NCBI GenBank assembly: GCA_029783825.1
Contig: JAREIK010000739.1
Span: forward strand, 1 to 64,000
DNA from: Sapria himalayana
Taxonomy: Eukaryota > Streptophyta > Magnoliopsida > Malpighiales > Rafflesiaceae
DNA: 64,000 bases
Direction of reading: 5' to 3'
Shown here: positions 44,701-55,812 of the stretch, piece after piece
Numbering within the stretch: the first letter of the stretch is position 1
Layout of the letters: every line of letters starts with the position of its first letter
Notes under the pieces: model-generated
What the model was told of the DNA's origin: nothing
What the model saw: only the letters and a program-made list of their open reading frames with translations
The model's database searches: none
Translations under genes and position numbers: made by a program

Positions 44701-44935
44701 AGAGAGAGAATGTGGGAAGAGGGAGAGGGAAAGAGAGAGAATGGGGAGAGAGTGAGAGAGAAAGAGAGGGGAGATAAAATGAGAGAGAGAGAGAGAAAGC
44801 AAAAAATAAGGAAAGCGAGATAGACAATAGCAAGAGAGAGAGTGTGTGAGTGAGAGTGACACAGAAAGAAAAAGAGGGAGAGAAAGTGACAAAAAGAATG
44901 ATTGAGAAAGAGAGAGAGACACAGAGAATGTAGTG
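44690..44935. repeat. (GA)n-rich tract, element R
   Basis: GAGAGAGA repeats homologous to those in L and M; borders the TNP2 deletion junction. Confidence 0.92.
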
Positions 44936-45110
44936 TTATAATGAGCCTGAGGCCCAAGGGGTGGGATTAGGTAAGAGTGCGACCCTTTATTTCAATAGCA
45001 TGCTATATCTGACCAACGGACACTCTCATGCTACATGCTTACATATTGTTGATATTTTATATGTTGCCATTTAATTTCAAGTTATTGCAACAAATTAGTA
45101 TTATCCCATT
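44935..45110 (-). other. Conserved block beside the GA tract, element R
   Basis: GAGCCTGAGGCCCAAGGGGT and GACCAACGGACACTCTCATG, same block as in L and M, no coding signal. Confidence 0.65.
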
Positions 45111-45179
45111 TATAATTATATATTATTATACATATAGTATACGTAGTTATAAATAGCTATATATAGTTAAGCATATAGT

Positions 45180-45217
<38 letters not shown>

Positions 45218-45228
45218 CACTCACACAC

Positions 45229-45281
<53 letters not shown>

Positions 45282-45740
45282 TTTATTTATTTATTTATAC
45301 AAGTAGTTATATGTAGTTATACATAAATGTATACAAATTTATAAACAAATATATAGATTTACATATATGTATAAATAGTTACAAATATTGTAATATCTAA
45401 TTATATAAAGTTTTATATAGTTATACAAATATTTATATATAGTTATACACATATATCTAAACATAAAGTTGTATGTTGTTATACATGTAATTATAAATAT
45501 GGTTACATGTAGTTATACATATAGTTACACATAGTTAAACTTATATTTAAACATGTAGGTATATATAAAATTTCATATAATTTTATATATTTATACATAT
45601 AGTTATGTATAGGAATAGATATTATAAAATACATTTTTATATAATAATATATAAAAATATATATTAAATATATGTTGTAAATTATATATTTATATATAGT
45701 TACATATAATGTTTTTATAGTTATACATACAATAAGATCC
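45110..45740. repeat. TA-rich spacer of element R, left of LINE B
   Basis: ATAGTTATACATATAG-type repeats with (TA)n and (CA)n at 45182-45300 and a TTTATTTATTTATTTATA run. Continues at 52528 on the other side of LINE B. Confidence 0.88.
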
Positions 45741-45754
45741 AATTATTTATAGTT
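45741..45754. other. LINE B target site duplication, 3' side
   Basis: AATTATTTATAGTT, repeated exactly at 52514-52527; also found uninterrupted in element M at 35485. Confidence 0.93.
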
Positions 45755-46667
45755 TTTTTAAAGGTTGTTTTAGTATTATAAAAGCTCTCTCTTTTGGCGG
45801 AGGAATACTATTTTTACAAGCTATATCTACCCTTGTCCCTTTTACACCCATTTCAAAACCAAAACAATCAATGAAAGGTTATTTCATAGTTGCATTGATT
45901 AGTTATACTTTGCAACTTGCTGGAATTTAGGAGTTTTAGCTAATTTTCTATCGGGGTAATAAATGTGTCAGCCTTGAGCCTATTTTCCAAGGTGGCTTTG
46001 CAAATTATAAAGCATTGTAAATCTTCTATATTTCCGGAGCTTTTCCATAACCAATTCCTTGCTTCGTTCCGTAACGCAACGGCCTTTGATGCTTGACCAA
46101 AATTTTACTCTTAACAGACCACCAAATTACCTACCTAAGCATAGAGACTCTTGACCAAAGCCTCTATAATCCAATCTTTACAATCATACAACATAATGAA
46201 TACAGCCATGAAAATATATAGACACATCTACTCTTTCCATTGAGACGGCCTTTAGCTAGCTTTTTAGATTTATTCTTTATCCAGAAGCTGACTTTGAGGC
46301 AGTAAAAAGACCAAACAGACTGCCAACATATATGATACCATGCCTGTGAGTTTTATTAAGATACTTATGGGGGGCTCCTGAACCAGACGATGTACTTGAT
46401 AAATAATACAACTAAAAGATAAAAAACAACATAAACCTCATGTCTTCTTTTGAAAGATTGAGATCCTACATGAATTGAGAGTACCAATTCTCTAAATGTT
46501 TACCTTCCTCTTACCATGTTGGGCCTACCATAGCTTTGGAGCTTTCTTTTCATATTCTTTCCTCAGGCCAGGAAGATATTCAACATTCCAAAACTTTATC
46601 TGTACTTTTAGAACAACAAAATGCAACAATAGAACTAAAGCACGCACCAGTGACACAACCCATAATA
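45755..46667 (-). other. LINE B 3' UTR
   Basis: About 900 bases after the RNase H stop, containing no supported frame; ends in a short A tail at the target duplication. A 102-codon plus-strand frame over 46536-46844 is antisense to the element and has no recognisable features. Confidence 0.7.
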
Positions 46668-47387
46668 TTAGGTAAGTTTTTTACATATTCTGATGTAAAG
46701 GTATTCTCTCTTATCCATCCTAATGTAGCCTTTAAATTTCTCTGGGAGAGAATCTATAAGATATTCATGAAATTCTTTGTGTTTTCCATCTTTAGCAAGT
46801 TTGTCAGCCAGCGTGTTTGCTTCCCTGTATATATGTTTAATTGAAGCATTCAATGTTTCTATTAAACTACTAATTTCTTCTAATTCCTCTTCAAAATTAC
46901 ACATGCTTTTTCTTGTATTCACTAGATCTACCAAGATTTTAGAATTTATTTGTATATCTAAGTTAGATTGCTCTTTCAATTTACAGATCCGTAAGCCATC
47001 CCTCAAGGCTATAATTTCTGCATGGAGAGCAGAAGTGGCTTTAACGGATCCCATGAAGGCGAGGATAAGATGACCACTGTGATTTCTTATTACTCCACCT
47101 CCACCTGCTATACCTATATTTCTGTCAAAGCTACCATTGGTCTTAAGGAATAATCTACCCTTTATTGGTTTTTCCCACTTAATGCTCATGATTTTTTGAG
47201 GTTGGACTTTTGAGACTGTGAGATTCCAGAATTTAAGAGTGTCAATGTCCATGTAAGAAATACCAGCTTCTATCGGACTAGCTTCCGAGGTAATTATTAT
47301 TTCTCTCTTTATGTCTCTCCAGATATTTTCAACAGTCATTACATGACCTTCATATCTGCTACTATTCCTGCCTTCCAAATACACCAA
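46668..47387 (-). pseudogene. LINE B RNase H domain, catalytic Asp changed
   Basis: 239-codon open frame with KTNGSFDRNIGIAGGGGVIR, ALHAEIIALRDGL, INSKILVDL and HIYREANTLADKLA, the RVT_3 RNase H fold order. The first catalytic Asp (TDGS in LINE A and the family) is Asn here, and the usual Asp of the DSK motif is also Asn, so catalysis is expected to be lost even though the frame is open. The upstream part (YEGHVMTVENIWRDIKREI) is the normal lead-in. The open length is chance survival in a dead element. Confidence 0.88.
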
Positions 47388-47828
47388 ATAGCAATGTGGG
47401 GGATATTATTTGTAAGCCAGGATTGAAGGCTATGCTGTGAGTGTGCTGAACTTTATTTGAGGACTCTATTTCTAAGAGGAGTACATTCATGTTTTAAGCT
47501 CATTTCAGATTCTAATCTTCTCCATATTTGCAATGTAATTTTTCCATTGGAAAATAGGTGATCAAGCATTTCTACTGGTTAAAGACAGCATTCACATCTA
47601 GATGGCAGTTGTATGCCTTTTGTTTTTATGTTCTCATCTGTTGGAATTATGTTCGAGAGCACTTTCCATTTATTAGTTTTAATTTTTTGGCTATTATCAT
47701 TATTCCAGGCCCATCTAAATAAAGGTTTGTCCATCTTTCTACTTCTCACTTTCTCTTTAATGGATTTGAGTGAGAAAGCTCCGTCTGCACTCAAAGACCA
47801 GTTCCAGCCATTTTGGAAAGAGTGGAGT

Positions 47829-47836
47829 GATTATCC
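47829..47836. other. 8-bp target duplication of the hAT MITE, left
   Basis: GATTATCC, repeated exactly at 48327-48334. Confidence 0.92.
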
Positions 47837-48326
47837 CAGAGGTGTCAACCGGGCCGGGCCGGGCCGGGCCGGGACGGCACGAGGCACGGCACGGTTCAGC
47901 CTTGCCTGGGCCGGCCCAGCACGGAAAAATCCCATGCCCGGGTTTGGCACGAGCCGTGCCGTGCCCTGCCTGGCCCGTCACGGATTGGCCCGCGGCACGG
48001 CAAACCGGCACGGGTTTATCCCATGCCAGGTGGCCCGTGAGCCCGACCCCATGATGCCCCTCCCGCATAAAAAGACCGTGGGTCGGGTCTGATTCGACCC
48101 GACCCAAGGTCCCCCATATATTGAACCGCTTGGACAGGAATGCCTGAGCGGGCCAGGCGAGGCACGGCACGACCCTCCGTGCCTGCGGGCCGTGCCGGGC
48201 CCGGGTTTTTTAAACCGTGCCGGGCCGGGCACGACACGGTACAGTAACCGTGTCGTGCCCGGCCCGGCACGGAAGCACGAACGTGCCTTAAAATAACGTG
48301 CCGGGCCGGCCCGTTTGACACCTCTA
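47837..48326. mobile_element. GC-rich hAT-type MITE (490 bp) inside LINE B
   Basis: Terminal inverted repeats CAGAGGTGTCAA (left) and TAGAGGTGTCAA (right complement), followed inward by CGGGCCGG on both sides, with an 8-base target duplication GATTATCC. A C/T difference at the outermost base of the two ends and an 8-base duplication are hAT hallmarks. The interior is full of GGCACGG and GGGCCGG in both orientations, in sharp contrast with the AT-rich window. It encodes nothing; Gly-Pro-Ala-Arg-rich frames are by-products. Mobilisation would need a hAT transposase from elsewhere. Confidence 0.92.
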
Positions 48327-48334
48327 GATTATCC
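48327..48334. other. 8-bp target duplication of the hAT MITE, right
   Basis: GATTATCC, matching 47829-47836. Confidence 0.92.
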
Positions 48335-48739
48335 ACTAATTCTCTTTGCTGGAGCATTTGAAGCCATACTTGTGAAGCTTTGTTTTTTTTTCTTATTTTG
48401 TTTGTGTCTCCCTCTCTGCAATATTTGGCTCTCATAAATTCAGCCCATAATTTATTATTTTATTTGGATCTCCACTATCTTTTGCACGCCCAAGCTTTAG
48501 CTAGGTCATTAAAGTCAACAAAACCATGCCCTGATTCCTGTTTAGGGTAGCAGAGATCTTTCCGCTTTTCTAGTATAGCTTCCCTTTTCCATTTTGTTGT
48601 CCCCGCAAGAATTGGGCCAATTCTTTTTCTATTCTTTTTTTCTCTACTTCTAGTAGGTAAGCAATCATAAGGTTTTGCATGACTACACTTTGCAGCACAT
48701 GTGTGATTAGGATGATCCTACCACTCATGTTAAGCGAAT

Positions 48740-50070
48740 CTACTTTCCATCATGCAATTTATTTTTAATTTTTCCTTGTAGAAATTCTAAATATTCTAAT
48801 TTTAATTTACCTTCATATAATGGGCAGCCAAGATATTGCATTGTGCCTTTTTTCTTGGTGAATCCCGTTATGGTGTTAATTTTCCGAGCTAAGTTTGATG
48901 GGGCATTCTTTGCAATCATGAATTGACACTTTATATTATTAATTTTCTGCCATGTTTCTTTTTTTAATACTTTTAACAATCCCATCAAATTATGAAGGGA
49001 TCTGGCGCTTTCGTTTGTGAAAATGATTACATCATCCTCGTATGCCAAGCAACTCACAACGGGGGTGTCTTTTGGCTGACTAAACAGACCTATTTTACCT
49101 GTTTGCATTTTTGATTTAATGTTAACAATTAATAATTCTAAGTAAATATTAAAGAGAGAGGGAGAGAGAGGATCTCTCTATCTTAATCCTCTTAATGGTT
49201 TGATGTCTTTTCCTAGGTCTCCATTGACTAGGATTTTAATTCATGGACTTGAAATGCATCTATATATCAAATCAATCCAGGTTTCTAAAAATCTCATTTT
49301 TCTCATTATAAAGCATAAAATATTCCAATCTACTTTATTAAAGGCTTTAGAGAGGTCTAACTTTAGCAATACGTTATGCCCTCTAGACTTCGTTCCTATT
49401 TCCTTGATCATCTCTATTGCTAGACAAATGTTTTCCATAATTAGCATGTTTTTCATTAATCCTAACTGTTCTTTAGAGATGATTTTTGGGAGAACTACTG
49501 ACAATCTATTTTGGAGTAATTTGGCTAGAATTGTGTATATGGAGTTACACAGGCTTATAGGTCTAAAATCCTCTACTTTTTGAGGATTTTCGATCTTAGG
49601 GATAAGGACTATGTGCGTAGAGCTCCATTTCTTACCTATTTCTGCACCACAAAAAAATCCAAGATATAGCCTTTAGTAGATTATTTTTAATTATGATCCA
49701 GCAGTTTTGGTAAAATTCATTATTCCACCCTTCTGGGCCCGGGGAACTATTTGTTCTCATACTAAATACCATAGCCTTCAATTCATCTTCATCAGGGATC
49801 TTTGTGAGGGTGACATTTTCTAGACTTGTAATTTTGTGATCTATTTTATTTAAGAGATGGTCTCCGTCTAGGGGGGAATATCCACTAAAATGTCTTTCAA
49901 AATATTCATCAAAGAAATTTTTAATTTCTAGGTTACTATCTACCCAAATATTTAGGTTATTTTTATGCCTTTTATACTATGTTTTTGTATCATTAATTTT
50001 AGCTGATTTCTAAAAAAATTTCGTGTTTTTGTCTCCTTCTTTCAACCATTTTATTCTGGCTTTTTGTTTC
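48740..50070 (-). pseudogene. LINE B reverse transcriptase, decayed
   Basis: Minus-strand pieces: EDELKAMVFSMRTNSSPGPE (~49790-49730), LPKIISKEQLGLMKN and LDLSKAFNKVDW (49504-49241), a mutated loop where the family has RQGDPLSP but here reads a stop then RDPLSPSLF (~49165), AYEDDVIIF (~49030, YADD in LINE A), and TKKKGTMQYLGCPLYEGKLK. The catalytic aspartates remain but the Ala of YADD is Glu and the Gln-Gly turn is lost. Several stops and frameshifts. Confidence 0.9.
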
Positions 50071-51127
50071 TAGAATACTTCTTCCATGAGAAGCTTTAAT
50101 TTTAATTCAGCTTGCACTTTATTTAATTCCTTTCTACTATCTTTGTTTTGAAGGAGGGCGTGTTCTGACTCATTCTTTTCGACTTTTTGTTCAGCTTCTA
50201 TGATGTTATTGTTAATATTACCAAAAGAGTTCTTATTCCAAGTCCTTAAATGCTTTTTTAGTCTGTTTAGTTTAATATTCCAGATTTGAACAGGATTTCC
50301 TGAAGCTTCCTGTGACCATGAGTTTTTTACTGTATTAATGAATTCATGATGAAGGCACCATGCATTCTGAAACTTGAATGAGCTATTTGTGATTTTAGAT
50401 TTTTCTACTGATATTATCAAAGGGTTATGATCCGAACAGGTTCTGTTCAGATGTCTAACGACCGTGGATCCATAAGACTCTAACCATTTTAAATTATATA
50501 TAACCCTGTCTAGTCTTGTCCATATGGTACCTTTAACTTGCCGGTTATTGCACCACGTGTAACGAGGGCCTAGAAAGCTAGCTTCCATCAGTCTAGCCTC
50601 TGTTATGGTCTCATTGAAGTGTAACATAGCTTTTTTTGGGAGGGATTCCCCCAACTTTTTCGCTGGCTTTTCTAATGATGTTAAAGTCACCTCCTATCAC
50701 CCAGGGTATATTTATTTTAGCTAATTTAAGCATATCATTCCAAAGGTCCATTCTGCCTTCTTTAGTGTATTTAGCATAGATAGCCGAGATGATTTCAGCT
50801 CGATCTTTGTCTAAACTAAAATTAATCATTTGATTTGTGTCCTCTAAGATGTTTATATTAAGTATCTTTTTCCAGAGCAAATTTTATTATTTTTATTAGA
50901 GAATGCATCATCGAAACGACGAAACCTAGTGTGTCTTTATAGTGTTCTAGCTGGTCACTACTTACTATAGGTTCCGCGAAAATTATAAGTGGGGTTTTAT
51001 GTATATTAACCAACCTTTTAATTCTTTTTATTATTGAAGGGTTTGCAATACCCCTTGCATTCCAGTAGATAAATCTAAACATTATAATTAGATTTGGCCC
51101 GAGCTCTAGTGGTGCACTTTGATTCAT
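50070..51127 (-). pseudogene. LINE B AP-type endonuclease and linker, frameshifted
   Basis: Three overlapping frames hold one endonuclease: YWNARGIANPSIIKR and IIFAEPIV (51127-50858), then WVIGGDFNIIRKASEK (50880-50611), then YTWCNNRQVKG, TRLDRVIYN and RTCSDHNPLI (50690-50070). The linker (HLRTWNKNSFGNINN, EEVF) follows. The catalytic motifs match LINE A position by position. Two frameshifts and no intact ORF2. Confidence 0.92.
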
Positions 51128-51129
51128 AA

Positions 51130-52402
51130 GTTTTATTTAAACATTTTTTAATATTTCTAGGTTTTTTACAAGAACTCGTAACTTCCATTTTCTCATCTTT
51201 TCACACCCTATCTAGCTGAATGCCCATAATTTTAATTTCCTCCATAGCCCAATCCCTATCTCCCTTTTTTTTTTGAATTTACCGATATCTATATCATCTT
51301 TAGTAATTTTAAAAAGTTTAGGATCTTCCTCTCTTTTGTTTAAACTAATGCCACTTCTAATATTTAGCTCTTCTTCCAAGCTATTGGCTATTTCCACTGC
51401 CCATTTCATTCTATCCTCTCTCTTTTTTTCAAATCTATCTCTCCGTATCCTTTTGATAATTTCTGCAATTTTTAGGATTAAGTTATGGGTATTACTGGTT
51501 TCCTCTCTATCCACCCCCTCTCTCCACCATTCTTTAGGAGGGAGATATTCAACAATTTACAGACCAGAACCCATTTCAGTGAGTTTCTGCTCATTCGGTG
51601 GAGGGGGTTTGATTCTGTATTCTACTACCCCCTTTCATGTAGTATTTTTTGGACCAAGCCACTGCCTATTTTCAGAGTGTTTTCTTTTAACCAGGCACTG
51701 ATCACAATTATGGCCTAATTTGTAGCAGTAGGAGCAATAATTTGGGAGGTTTTCTGGAATCAATTCTTGCTAGAAACCATCCCCATCTTTACTACCAATC
51801 CATATTCGATGTGGAATATGGTGGAGCAAGTTCACTTCTATGCACACTCGAGCAACACTCGGGCGAGATAGTTTTGCAGTGGCACCGTCAAGGAGAAGAG
51901 GAGTGCCCACTACATGTGCAATATGGTATAATGAGAACTTGTCAAAGAGGTGTATGGGCAGCATAGGGGGGAGGAACCATACCGGGCTTAATGGCGACTC
52001 TTGCTTGGTTGAGAAGGTAGGAGTCCATCAGAAAGCTCTCATGGGGTATCTCATGATGTACCAGACACCCTTCAACCATACGCGATAGAAGTCCTCCTCG
52101 GTGGACAGTTGCAGGAGGATGTGTTTAGCATCGAGGACGCCAATTTTTGTTGAGCCCTTGAGTTTCAATAAAACATAGAATGCTCTGACGTCTTCAATGC
52201 GAGGCCGACTGTGAAAGAATTTGCCCACCACCGAGAATTTGTGAGCTTCAGTAAGCATGAATATGTCATTCGGGGAGAACTCTATCGAGGGTTCCCCATT
52301 TTTTTCCCCGTAAATGCCCGAAGAGTGTGAGTAGAGATGCACAGTTTTTTTAAAATGTTGGGGAAAAGACTTCTTATCCGATAAGAGATCAAATTGCTCC
52401 AT
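51130..52402 (-). pseudogene. LINE B ORF1: DUF4283-like and zinc knuckle, broken
   Basis: Starts MEQFDLLSDKKSFPQHFKK at 52402; DUF4283-like part with FSVVGKFFHSRPRIEDV and LLQLSTEEDFYRVWLKGVW; stop; LPIHLFDKFSLYHIAHVVG and VARVCIEVNLLHH; then a CCHC knuckle CSYCYKLGHNCDQC near 51730-51690; then a basic/acidic tail (RKKREDRMKWAVE). It matches LINE A ORF1 in domain order. At least two stops. Plus-strand frames here are antisense shadows. Confidence 0.88.
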
Positions 52403-52513
52403 TTGAAGCTAGAAAATGGCTTCTTCTTTGCTGATTTTTCTATTTCTCTCTCTAAAAATTGTGTTTCTCTTTCTAGAACTTGAAAGCAAAAAGAAGAAGA
52501 AGAATCAGGGAAG

Positions 52514-52527
52514 AATTATTTATAGTT
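52514..52527. other. LINE B target site duplication, 5' side
   Basis: AATTATTTATAGTT, identical to 45741-45754. Confidence 0.93.
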
Positions 52528-53652
52528 ATATGTTATTATACATATAGTATATATAGTTATAAATAGTAATATATATATAGTTAAACAACATTTAGTTTTA
52601 TATATATATATTCATTCAAGTAGTTATGTAGTTATACATAAATGTATACAAAAGTTATAAACAAATATATATAATTACATATATGTATACATATATGTAT
52701 ACATAGTTATAAATATAGTTTATATTTAATTATATAGAATTTAATATAGTTATACAAATATTTATATATATTTATACACATATAGTTTAGCACCAGATAT
52801 AACATATTAAGGGTTTTAGATTACTACAATCCTTGCAAAATTTTGATTTAATGCAAACATGCAAAATTCTACTTCACTAAAATCTCTATGTCATGATTTT
52901 GTAAACTCTAATGTCATAATATTGTTAGCTATTAAATTCTACACTAATAAGAGTTCAATTTATTTTTATAATAATCTGGAACACAAATACTAAAGAAAAA
53001 TATTAGACATTCACATTATAAAAACCTGCAATAAGATATTTATAAAAACCTTAAAGAACATAATGGGACAAGACATTCAATTATTTGAAAACGTGAAAAA
53101 TCACATTTTATGTTTCATGTTGCTGAGTATGGGTAGAAAGCATTGCCTCAAATCAACCCTCCTATATATAAGATAATTGATGAAGAGTAAACATTAAATA
53201 ATAAATATATAAACAACTTTAAGAGCTAGCACACTTTCTAGTGATTTGAAATCCATTAAACATTAAAAAAATTAATCATTAAAAAAATTTCACACTTTTA
53301 TAAATATACAAGTGTTAAGATATAATATTGTGTTTAAAATATTTTTATAAATGTTACATATTTATAATTATATATATGTAACACTTTTATAAATATTATA
53401 TAGTATACATATCACATTTATATAAACATATTAAATATTTTATATTTAAATAAAAATTTATATTTTATATAACTGTTTACAAATATTTATAAATATTTTA
53501 TATATTATATAAATGTTATATAAAAAATTATAAAAATGGATAGTTTTATGTAATTGTTGTATAAATAATTATAAATATTTATACATATGTATAACTATTT
53601 ATATACAACATTATATGTTTATATAAACATAACAATGTTTATATATAATGTT

Positions 53653-53690
<38 letters not shown>

Positions 53691-53990
53691 GTATAGACAT
53701 TTATATATATAATGTCATATGATTATATAAATGTATACAAATTTATAAATAATTTTAACTTTTAATAATATTTTGGAGACAACAAAAATAGAACCCATAA
53801 ACATTGATTTTATTTGTTCTTAAGTTTCAGAAGCATAAAATATTAAGCATAATTTTTTTTATTAAGTTACAGAAGTAGAAAACATTAAGCATAAATTTTT
53901 TTTTTCTTATGTTACAAAAGTAGAAAACAAAATGCATACATTTTGTATTATAAATCTATATAACCCTAAAAACTTAAACAGTAAAATGAA
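52528..53990 (-). repeat. TA-rich spacer of element R, right of LINE B
   Basis: Continuation of the spacer with the non-repetitive island (52790-53260, counterpart of L 10080-10540, including CCTCAAATCAACCCTCC). (TA)n near 53660-53685. 53770-53990 matches L 9400-9560. Confidence 0.8.
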
Positions 53991-55812
53991 CAAAGTTTAC
54001 ACTAACCATTTTTATTTCATTAATGGCAGATAGTCAAAATCATATAAGTGATATGAAAATAGAAGAAATAAGAAGTAAATTAGGGGAAAATTAAAAAAAT
54101 AAAAACCAAATATTCAGTATAGACCAAACTCCGCCAATGATAATCAAATTGATAGAGACAGAGAGGTGTATATAGTATTATGAGGGAGTGGAGCAATGAT
54201 AGTGTTACATGGTAACAATAAGAGGTAAAATTTATAGGTTGCTCCCCTAGTCCAGTTATGCTTCTCCTCTCTTCCTCTTCGAAAGATAGAAAAAATGTTT
54301 AAGTGATTGAATGCCTTATCATTTATTTTCATTAAAACTATAAATGTTTAAGTGATTGAATTTATCTCTTTTTTTTATTTAATAAAAAATCAAAAATATA
54401 AAAGTAAACCAAAATTATAAAAATTAAATAATTTAAATAAAAAAAATGAAAATGAAATACATTTTATTTAGCAATAAATGATATTATTTCATAAATAAAT
54501 TAAATAATAATATATAATAATAAAGTATATCATATATATATATATATTATGGTTATAAATTTTTAAGAATCCAATTTATTTTTTATGATTATAATATGAA
54601 ATAATTATAAAGGAATACAATTTCATATTATAATATGATTATAATATGATTATAATAAGAAATAATTATTTAACGCTAAGAAGATAAATAAAAATTGTTA
54701 TATTTATTCTTTTAATAAAAAGTAAAATATTATAAGTTAATTGTAAAAATCTTACTCATTTGTATAATTCTTATAAATTTGAGTAGGGACAACAAATAAA
54801 ACTTTAATTAAAATCAGCTTAGGGTTAGTTTGGTAGTATTTTTTTCTAAGTGTTTATATGCCAAAAAATAATTTTAAGTATTTTTAGGGACAAAAAAATT
54901 TCATTAGTAATATTTTAAATAATACGTTTGAACCCCTAAAAAACACTTGACATATTCTTTTAATAACCATACTGAGATATTTATTTTTTAAAATTATCAA
55001 AATTTTTTTGATGTAATTAAAACAACTGTGTTTATCTTTAAATATCAACTTATTTTTTTTAAATTTTATAAAATATTTGAATTTTTTTCCCTAAATTTTA
55101 AAATATTTTTGTAAATATTATTTTAATACATTTCTATAATCATTAAAATAATTTTATTTATTTTTAAATAATATAAATATTTACTTGTTTATTCATTAAT
55201 TCAATTATTTTTATTATTTTTTTAATTTAATCATACAATTAATTATTTACCTTATTAGTAGTAGTAATTTTTATGTATGTTCATTTATTAATAAAGATAT
55301 CTTAAAAAAAGATTAAAATTATATAATTAATTATTTAATATTTTTTAAAATAAATATTTAATTATCATAATTAAATATTACGTAAAAAAAAATTGTATTT
55401 TTAAAAAAATTTTATAATAATTAAAATAATTATTTTAGTCATTATTAATATAAATTATTATTATTATTTATATATATTTGAAAATATTTTTTTATGAAAT
55501 CCTTTTTTTATAATTATATGAGGAGAATGTGTCTTTGAAGAATCACTCTTCCATTGGCCATGACATACCTTTAATATAAAAAATTACATAAAATATTAAA
55601 ACAAATAATATATAAAAAAAATTAAATAATTGAAGATTAGAGACAGAAATTATACGCAGCCCACATAGCTAGAGAAAAATTCCTAGATAAATGCATATAT
55701 TTTGTGAAAATTAACATTTAAGAAATAAACGCTTGTAATAAAATATAAAAAAAAACAAATTAAGATAATTATTTATCAAGGGAAAATGTCTCGATGTAAT
55801 TAGCTAGGAAAT
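53990..55812 (-). other. 5' portion of element R, truncated
   Basis: Leader block (54350-54000, single copy of the repeat that is doubled in L), AT-rich part, and the inner part of the 5' subterminal repeats (55640-55812; CACATAGCTAGAGAAAAATT, ATGTCTCGATGTAATTAGCT). The terminal ~420 bases, including CACTA, are missing; the sequence changes to TCTA repeats at 55813. Confidence 0.82.

Larger units (their letters stand above)
47579..48435 (-). pseudogene. LINE B zf-RVT region split by the hAT MITE
   Basis: Downstream piece: GAFSLKSIKEKVRSRK, FRWAWNNDNSQKIKTNKWKV and RCECCL (zf-RVT). Upstream piece, on the other side of the MITE: AKYCREGDTNKIR and ASQVWLQMLQQRELVDN. Taking out 47837-48326 plus one copy of the 8-base duplication brings these together at the point where LINE A reads EIVDAHSLLKKSGWKWTL. 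The GC-rich open frames over the MITE are not part of the LINE. Confidence 0.87.
45755..52513 (-). mobile_element. LINE B: full-length L1-type retrotransposon inside element R
   Basis: A 6.76-kb minus-strand LINE with both ends defined by a 14-base target duplication and a very short A tail (T run at 45755-45759 on the plus strand). Contents in order: 5' leader (52513-52403), ORF1, endonuclease, RT, zf-RVT (interrupted by a MITE), RNase H, 3' UTR (46667-45755). The same organisation as LINE A but clearly diverged at protein level. All frames carry stops or shifts, so it is inactive. Confidence 0.95.
23157..55812 (-). mobile_element. CACTA element R (inverted relative of L), split by nested insertions
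   Basis: On the minus strand the pieces read in the same order as L. They are 5' subterminal remnant (55812-55620), AT-rich part, leader, TA spacer, conserved block and CT tract (44940-44700), TNP2 tail, TNP1-like gene, BPC fragment, arrays (41240-39029), then after element M the rest of array 2, module, fragment, array 3, module (23390) and the start of 3' subterminal repeats (23157). Both termini are missing: about 420 bases at the 5' end and about 290 at the 3' end relative to L. Without the three insertions R is about 11.0 kb, close to the matching part of L (~11.1 kb). Confidence 0.88.

Noticed and set aside
45180..45300. Telomere-like or centromere-like satellite
   Set aside because: Only (TA)n, (CA)n and TTTA runs; no TTTAGGG arrays and no monomer of nucleosome length.
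47613..48435. Gly-Pro-Ala-Arg-rich frames of 84-159 codons
   Set aside because: They arise from GGGCCGG/GGCACGG repeats of the hAT MITE fused to antisense LINE sequence.
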